Source: Betaproteobacteria bacterium | Lineage (GTDB): Bacteria; Pseudomonadota; Gammaproteobacteria; Burkholderiales; SG8-39 | DNA: 9,248 bases | Assembly: GCA_019245555.1 (NCBI GenBank) | Contig: JAFARH010000177.1 | Location: forward strand, 1-9,248 | Reading direction: 5' to 3' | Part shown: positions 5,942 through 9,248 of the stretch, in pieces | How the letters are laid out: each line of letters begins with the position of its first letter | How positions within the stretch are numbered: the stretch's first letter is position 1 | Made by a program: the position numbers and the translations under genes | The notes under the pieces: model-generated | Database searches by the model: none | Seen by the model: only the letters and a program-made list of their open reading frames with translations | Told to the model about the DNA's origin: nothing

Positions 5942-7200
5942 TGCGTCTCCATATAAAGAACGCGCGCATCGTGGATCCCGCCAGCGGTCGAGACGGCAAA
6001 GGCGATCTCTACATAGCCGACGGCAAGATCAGTCAGGAATTCAGCAAGGCGGATCGCACGATCGACGCGAAAGGCCTGGTCGCTGCGCCAGGATTCATCG
6101 ATATCGCAGCGCGACTTCGCGAGCCTGGCCTGGAATACAAGGCGACGCTTGCCTCCGAGATGCAGGCTGCGATCGCCGGGGGCGTGACTAGCCTGGCGTG
6201 CCCGCCGGACACGGATCCGCCGCTCGATGAGCCGGGTCTCGTGGACATGCTGCGTCGGCGCGCTAAAGCACTCGAGCATGCGCGGGTCTATCCGGTTGGC
6301 GCTCTCACCGTGAAGCTCGAAGGCACGCGGCTCACTGAGATGGCGCAGCTCGCCGAGACCGGCTGCGTCGCGTTCTCGCAGGCCAATGCAACGCTCGCCG
6401 ACACCCAGGTGCTGTGGCGCGCGCTCCAATATGCGGCGACCTTCGGCTTCCCGGTGTGGCTCCGCGCCGAAGACACCTGGCTTGCAAAAGGCGGCGTAGC
6501 GCACGACGGTGAAATTGCCACTCGACTCGGTCTTCCGGGCATCCCGTCCTTTGCGGAAACAATCGCGCTGAGTACATTGCTCGAACTGGTACGCGCGACC
6601 CGCGCGCGCGTGCACATCTGCCGCCTCTCCACTGCGGGTGCCGTAGAGCTAATGCGCGCGGCGAAGCGCGAAGGCCTGCCGGTAACCTGCGACGTCGGCA
6701 TCCATCATTTGCATCTCTGCGACAACGATCTCGGCTACTTCGATTCGAACTGCCGCCTCGAGCCGCCGCTACGCAGCCAGCGCGATCGCGACGCGCTCGC
6801 CGCCGGCCTGCAGGATGGTGCGATCGACTGCGTGTGCTCGGACCACACGCCAGTCGACGACGACGGCAAGCACGTGCCATTCGCGGAAGCCGAGCCCGGC
6901 GCCACGGGCCTCGAGCTCCTGCTGCCGCTCACACTCAAGTGGGGCGAGGCGCGGAGGCTCCCGCTCGCCAAGTCGCTCGCCAAGATCACTTCCGACGCCG
7001 CGCGGGTCCTGGGCGTTGGTTCCGGCAAGCTCGCTGTCGGCGCGCCGGGCGATGTCGTGCTCTTCGACCCGGCAGCAAGCGTGCGTATCTCGGCCGAGAC
7101 GCTGAAAAGCCAGGGAAAGAACACACCGTTCCTCGGCTACGAGCTTGCCGGCCGCGTGCGCACGACGATCGTCGCCGGCAACGTGGTGCATGAAGGGTGA
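5941..7200 (+). CDS. pyrC': Dihydroorotase-like PyrC', predicted non-catalytic
   Basis: A 419-residue amidohydrolase of the type-I dihydroorotase family that seems to have lost its metal centre. The normal D-x-HxH-x-REPG motif reads DIAARLREPG (54-63), so both histidines are gone (A56, R58). The usual FSDDG reads FSQAN (145-149). The histidine expected in the v-x-H-x-E-D strand is R175 (WLRAED). HICH becomes HICRLST (R228). DHAPH becomes SDHTPV (300-305), keeping D301 but losing the last His. The overall fold, IHHLHL (254-259) and GLELLLPL (323-330) remain. In Pseudomonas the equivalent PyrC' is inactive and forms a dodecamer with PyrB needed for ATCase activity. I infer the same role here, supported by the 1-base TAATG overlap with pyrB. 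An active pyrC should lie elsewhere in the genome. The end overlaps rlpA by four bases. Confidence 0.93.
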   Translation: MRLHIKNARIVDPASGRDGKGDLYIADGKISQEFSKADRTIDAKGLVAAPGFIDIAARLREPGLEYKATLASEMQAAIAGGVTSLACPPDTDPPLDEPGLVDMLRRRAKALEHARVYPVGALTVKLEGTRLTEMAQLAETGCVAFSQANATLADTQVLWRALQYAATFGFPVWLRAEDTWLAKGGVAHDGEIATRLGLPGIPSFAETIALSTLLELVRATRARVHICRLSTAGAVELMRAAKREGLPVTCDVGIHHLHLCDNDLGYFDSNCRLEPPLRSQRDRDALAAGLQDGAIDCVCSDHTPVDDDGKHVPFAEAEPGATGLELLLPLTLKWGEARRLPLAKSLAKITSDAARVLGVGSGKLAVGAPGDVVLFDPAASVRISAETLKSQGKNTPFLGYELAGRVRTTIVAGNVVHEG

Positions 7201-7712
7201 GGCGGCTCGCCACTCTTATTTTGTTTGCGCTGCTTGCTGCGTGCAGCTCGACCAAGAAGGGCGGCTACTACAAGGACGATGGGCCCGAGCGCAGTCCGCC
7301 CAGCAATCTCGATCGCGTTCCCGATGCCAAGCCCAAGTCGGAGCCGCTCAACAACGCGGCTAACCGTCCTTATGTCGTGTTCGGCAAGAAATATGTCCCT
7401 CTTACCAAGGTACAGCCCTTTCACCAGAGCGGCGTCGCGAGCTGGTATGGCAAGCGTTTTCACGGACAGAAGACGTCCAGCGGCGAGACGTATGACATGT
7501 ATGCGATGACCGCCGCGCATCCCACGCTACCCATCCCGAGCTATGCGCGCGTCAAGTCGGTGAAGACCGGCAAGGAAGTGATCGTGCGTATCAACGATCG
7601 CGGCCCGTTTCACTCGGGCCGGATCATCGATCTTTCATACGCAGCAGCTTACCGTCTCGGCTTTATCGGCGCCGGTAGTGGCGAAGTTCAGATCGAAGCG
7701 ATCGTTCGCTGA
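7197..7712 (+). CDS. rlpA: RlpA-like septal ring lipoprotein / lytic transglycosylase, no SPOR domain
   Basis: A 171-residue outer-membrane lipoprotein candidate. The GTG start gives a short basic then hydrophobic signal peptide ending in the lipobox LAAC, with lipidation expected on C16 and serine next, which favours outer-membrane sorting. A proline-rich linker (about 25-58) leads to a double-psi beta-barrel: GVASWYGKRFHG (79-90), TSSGETYD (93-100), MTAAHPTLPIPSYARV (104-119), RINDRGPF (131-138) and RIIDLSYAAA (142-151). D100 and H108 have the same eight-residue spacing as the catalytic Asp and His of Pseudomonas RlpA, which cleaves glycan strands lacking stem peptides. The protein ends right after the barrel, whereas E. 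coli RlpA (about 360 residues) adds a SPOR domain. The start overlaps the pyrC' stop (GTGA) and the stop overlaps dacC (TGATG). Confidence 0.92.
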   Translation: MRRLATLILFALLAACSSTKKGGYYKDDGPERSPPSNLDRVPDAKPKSEPLNNAANRPYVVFGKKYVPLTKVQPFHQSGVASWYGKRFHGQKTSSGETYDMYAMTAAHPTLPIPSYARVKSVKTGKEVIVRINDRGPFHSGRIIDLSYAAAYRLGFIGAGSGEVQIEAIVR

Positions 7713-8836
7713 TGGTCCGCCTTGAGGGTTTCCTTGTGGTGTTCCTTTGTGTGGCAGTGCACGCTGCAACACCGCCGGCGCCGCGCGTCATGGGCAAGGC
7801 GTGGATTCTCGGCGATGTCACGAGCGGGCAAGTGCTCCTCGCGGAAAAGGCGGACGAACGCATCGAACCCGCATCGCTGACGAAACTGATGACGGCGTAT
7901 CTCGTCTTCAATGCGATGCGCGACCGGAAATTGACGCTCGAGCAGCAGGTGCCGGTGTCAGCGCGAGCGTGGCGCGCGGCTGGCTCGCGAATGTTCCTCG
8001 ATCCGAAAAAGCCAGTCACGGTCGACCAGCTGATCAAGGGCATGGAAGTGCAATCGGGCAACGACGCCTGCATCGCCCTCGCGGAAGCGGTCTCAGGCTC
8101 CGAGGATGCATTCGTGCAGCTGATGAATCGCGAGGCGGCGCGCCTCGGCATGGCGGGCACGCATTTCATGAACCCGACCGGCCTGCCCGAGGCCCAACAC
8201 TACAGTACGGCACGTGATCTCTATACGCTCGCGACGGCGCTGATTCGCGAATTTCCCGACGAATACCTGCGCTACTACGCGATCAAGGAATTCCGGTACA
8301 ACAACATCAGCCAGCCTAATCGCAACCGGTTGTTGTGGCTGGATCCGACAGTCGATGGCGTGAAAACCGGCCAGACCGAAGCTGCCGGTTACTGCCTCAT
8401 CGCTTCCTCCAAGCGCGGTCCGCGTCGCATGCTCTCAGTGCTGCTCGGTTCGACGTCCGAGACGGCCCGTACGCAGGAATCGCTCAAGCTTCTCAATTTC
8501 GGCTATCAGCATTTCGATGACGTGAAGCTTTTTGGTAGCGGCGAGGTGGTACGCACGCTCGAGGTATGGAAAGGCTCGCAGAGCATAGTGAAGGCGGGCG
8601 CGCTGAGAGACCTTTATGTCACCGTGCCGAAAGGCGAAGCCAGCAAGCTCAAGGCCGATGTCGTGTCGCAGCAACCCATCATCGCGCCGATCGCCAAGGG
8701 CGACAGCGTGGCGACGCTGCGTGTCGTCCTGGACGGCAAACCGCTCACCGAGCATTCGCTCGTCGCGCTCGAGCCGATTGGCCCAGCGGGTCTCCTCGGC
8801 CGGGCCTGGGATACACTGAGACTGTGGATCAAGTAG
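7712..8836 (+). CDS. dacC: D-alanyl-D-alanine carboxypeptidase (PBP5/6 family)
   Basis: A periplasmic penicillin-binding protein that trims the last D-alanine from peptidoglycan pentapeptides. The 374-residue protein has an N-terminal signal peptide (MVRLEGFLVVFLCVAVHA, probable cleavage near residue 18). The three active-site motifs are SLTK (S55 nucleophile, K58), SGN (115-117) and KTG (218-220). A beta-rich PBP5 C-terminal domain follows (about 270-355). The ending GLLGRAWDTLRLWIK resembles the amphipathic helix that holds PBP5/6 to the inner membrane. The family is certain; dacA or dacC is an equally valid symbol. It overlaps rlpA by one base and is followed two bases later by a D-amino-acid transaminase gene, so its product D-alanine and the next enzyme are linked by context. 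Confidence 0.96.
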   Translation: MVRLEGFLVVFLCVAVHAATPPAPRVMGKAWILGDVTSGQVLLAEKADERIEPASLTKLMTAYLVFNAMRDRKLTLEQQVPVSARAWRAAGSRMFLDPKKPVTVDQLIKGMEVQSGNDACIALAEAVSGSEDAFVQLMNREAARLGMAGTHFMNPTGLPEAQHYSTARDLYTLATALIREFPDEYLRYYAIKEFRYNNISQPNRNRLLWLDPTVDGVKTGQTEAAGYCLIASSKRGPRRMLSVLLGSTSETARTQESLKLLNFGYQHFDDVKLFGSGEVVRTLEVWKGSQSIVKAGALRDLYVTVPKGEASKLKADVVSQQPIIAPIAKGDSVATLRVVLDGKPLTEHSLVALEPIGPAGLLGRAWDTLRLWIK

Positions 8837-8838
8837 CC

Positions 8839-9248
8839 ATGGTTTTCCTGAACGGCGAGTACCTGCCGCTCGAAGATGCCAAGATTCCCGTGCTCGACCG
8901 AGGGTTCATCTTCGGCGACGGCGTCTATGAAGTCGTGCCGGTCTATTCCAAGGTGGCGTTCCGCCTGGACGAGCACCTGGCGCGTCTCGAGCGCAGCCTC
9001 GCGGCAGTCGGCATTCGCAACCCCTATACGCGCGAGCAGTGGCGTGGCTTCGTCGAGGGTATCGTTGCGCGCCAGTCCTTCGAGGACCAGGCGGTCTATT
9101 TCCAGGGCACGCGCGGCGTGGCGAAGCGCGATCACGCTTTCCCGAAGAACGCGCAGCCGACGGTATTCATGACGTCGAATCCGCTGGTGCCGCCGGCGCC
9201 AGCCGTGGTGGAGGCAGGTGCTGCCGCGATCACCGCGCAAGACAACCG
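8839..9248 (+). CDS. dat: D-amino-acid transaminase, N-terminal part (cut by window edge)
   Basis: The frame stays open to the window end: 136 complete codons of a class-IV (fold type IV) PLP transaminase. D-amino-acid transaminase swaps amino groups between D-alanine and 2-oxoglutarate to give pyruvate and D-glutamate. Evidence includes the start MVFLNGEYLP, the LDRGFIFGDGVYEVVPVY block (19-36, Y30 equivalent to Tyr31 of the Bacillus enzyme), FRLDEHLARLERSL (41-54), and above all FQGTRGVAKRDHAFP (88-102). The R-x-H pair R97/H99 matches the carboxylate-binding Arg98/His100 of Bacillus DAAT, which separates DAAT from branched-chain transaminases and ADC lyase. The catalytic lysine lies beyond the window. 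The ATG is two bases after the dacC stop, with a weak GGA ten bases upstream. In many betaproteobacteria I recall the lipoate genes (ybeD, lipB, lipA) following; this cannot be seen here. Confidence 0.93.
   Translation, partial: MVFLNGEYLPLEDAKIPVLDRGFIFGDGVYEVVPVYSKVAFRLDEHLARLERSLAAVGIRNPYTREQWRGFVEGIVARQSFEDQAVYFQGTRGVAKRDHAFPKNAQPTVFMTSNPLVPPAPAVVEAGAAAITAQDN

Noticed and set aside
5938..6615. Long minus-strand open frame (225 codons) opposite pyrC'
   Set aside because: It is antisense to a clear dihydroorotase-family gene, has the low-complexity Arg/Ala/Ser-rich make-up of a high-GC shadow frame, and shows no domain.
8614..9240. Minus-strand open frame of 208 codons opposite dacC and dat
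   Set aside because: It spans two well-supported plus-strand genes and has no recognisable motif, so it is a GC-driven shadow.
1..9248. Mobile element, CRISPR array, toxin-antitoxin pair, defence system or tRNA
   Set aside because: No transposase, integrase, direct-repeat array, paired small toxin/antitoxin genes or cloverleaf sequence was seen; nearly every base belongs to a recognisable housekeeping gene.

Overview
The window is ordinary, very compact chromosomal DNA from a high-GC Gram-negative bacterium, most likely a betaproteobacterium. That placement is an inference. It rests on the C5 haem gene hemL beside thiD and thiE, the Pseudomonas/betaproteobacterial order yqgE-ruvX-pyrR-pyrB-pyrC', the rlpA-dacC-dat order, and a lipoprotein and an exported PBP that fit an outer-membrane cell. 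I found no mobile element, tRNA, rRNA, CRISPR array or integration scar. No stretch of 300 bases lacks a gene; the longest gene-free gap is 31 bases.

Layout. Positions 1-105 (+) are the last codons of an MgtE-type magnesium channel. Next is a minus-strand operon, read right to left: thiD (3327-2542), thiE (2545-1964), hemL (1967-693) and a GNAT acetyltransferase (661-68). thiD/thiE and thiE/hemL are joined by 4-base GTGA/ATGA overlaps. The GNAT tail converges on and overlaps the mgtE tail by 38 bases. Only 23 bases separate the start codons of thiD and the divergent rubredoxin gene. From there everything is on the plus strand: rubredoxin (3351-3536), yqgE (3563-4123), ruvX (4104-4511), pyrR (4495-5001), pyrB (4991-5941), pyrC' (5941-7200), rlpA (7197-7712), dacC (7712-8836), and a D-amino-acid transaminase gene (8839 onward) cut by the window edge. 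From 3563 to the end the only gap is 2 bases, so this looks like one long, translationally coupled transcription unit.

How the genes work together. thiD and thiE supply and join the pyrimidine half of thiamine phosphate, and hemL makes 5-aminolevulinate for haem. pyrB starts the committed pyrimidine pathway. pyrC' encodes a dihydroorotase-like protein that has lost nearly all its metal ligands, so it is probably a structural partner of PyrB, and a working dihydroorotase must be encoded elsewhere. rlpA, dacC and dat form a cell-wall module: a glycan-cleaving lipoprotein, a D,D-carboxypeptidase that releases D-alanine, and an enzyme that can transaminate D-alanine.

I do not see a previously undescribed system. 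The points most worth checking are the dead dihydroorotase, the lack of any leader for PyrR-type RNA control, the direct coupling of the pyrimidine genes to the cell-wall genes, and -10-like elements placed so close to start codons that near-leaderless transcripts are possible.
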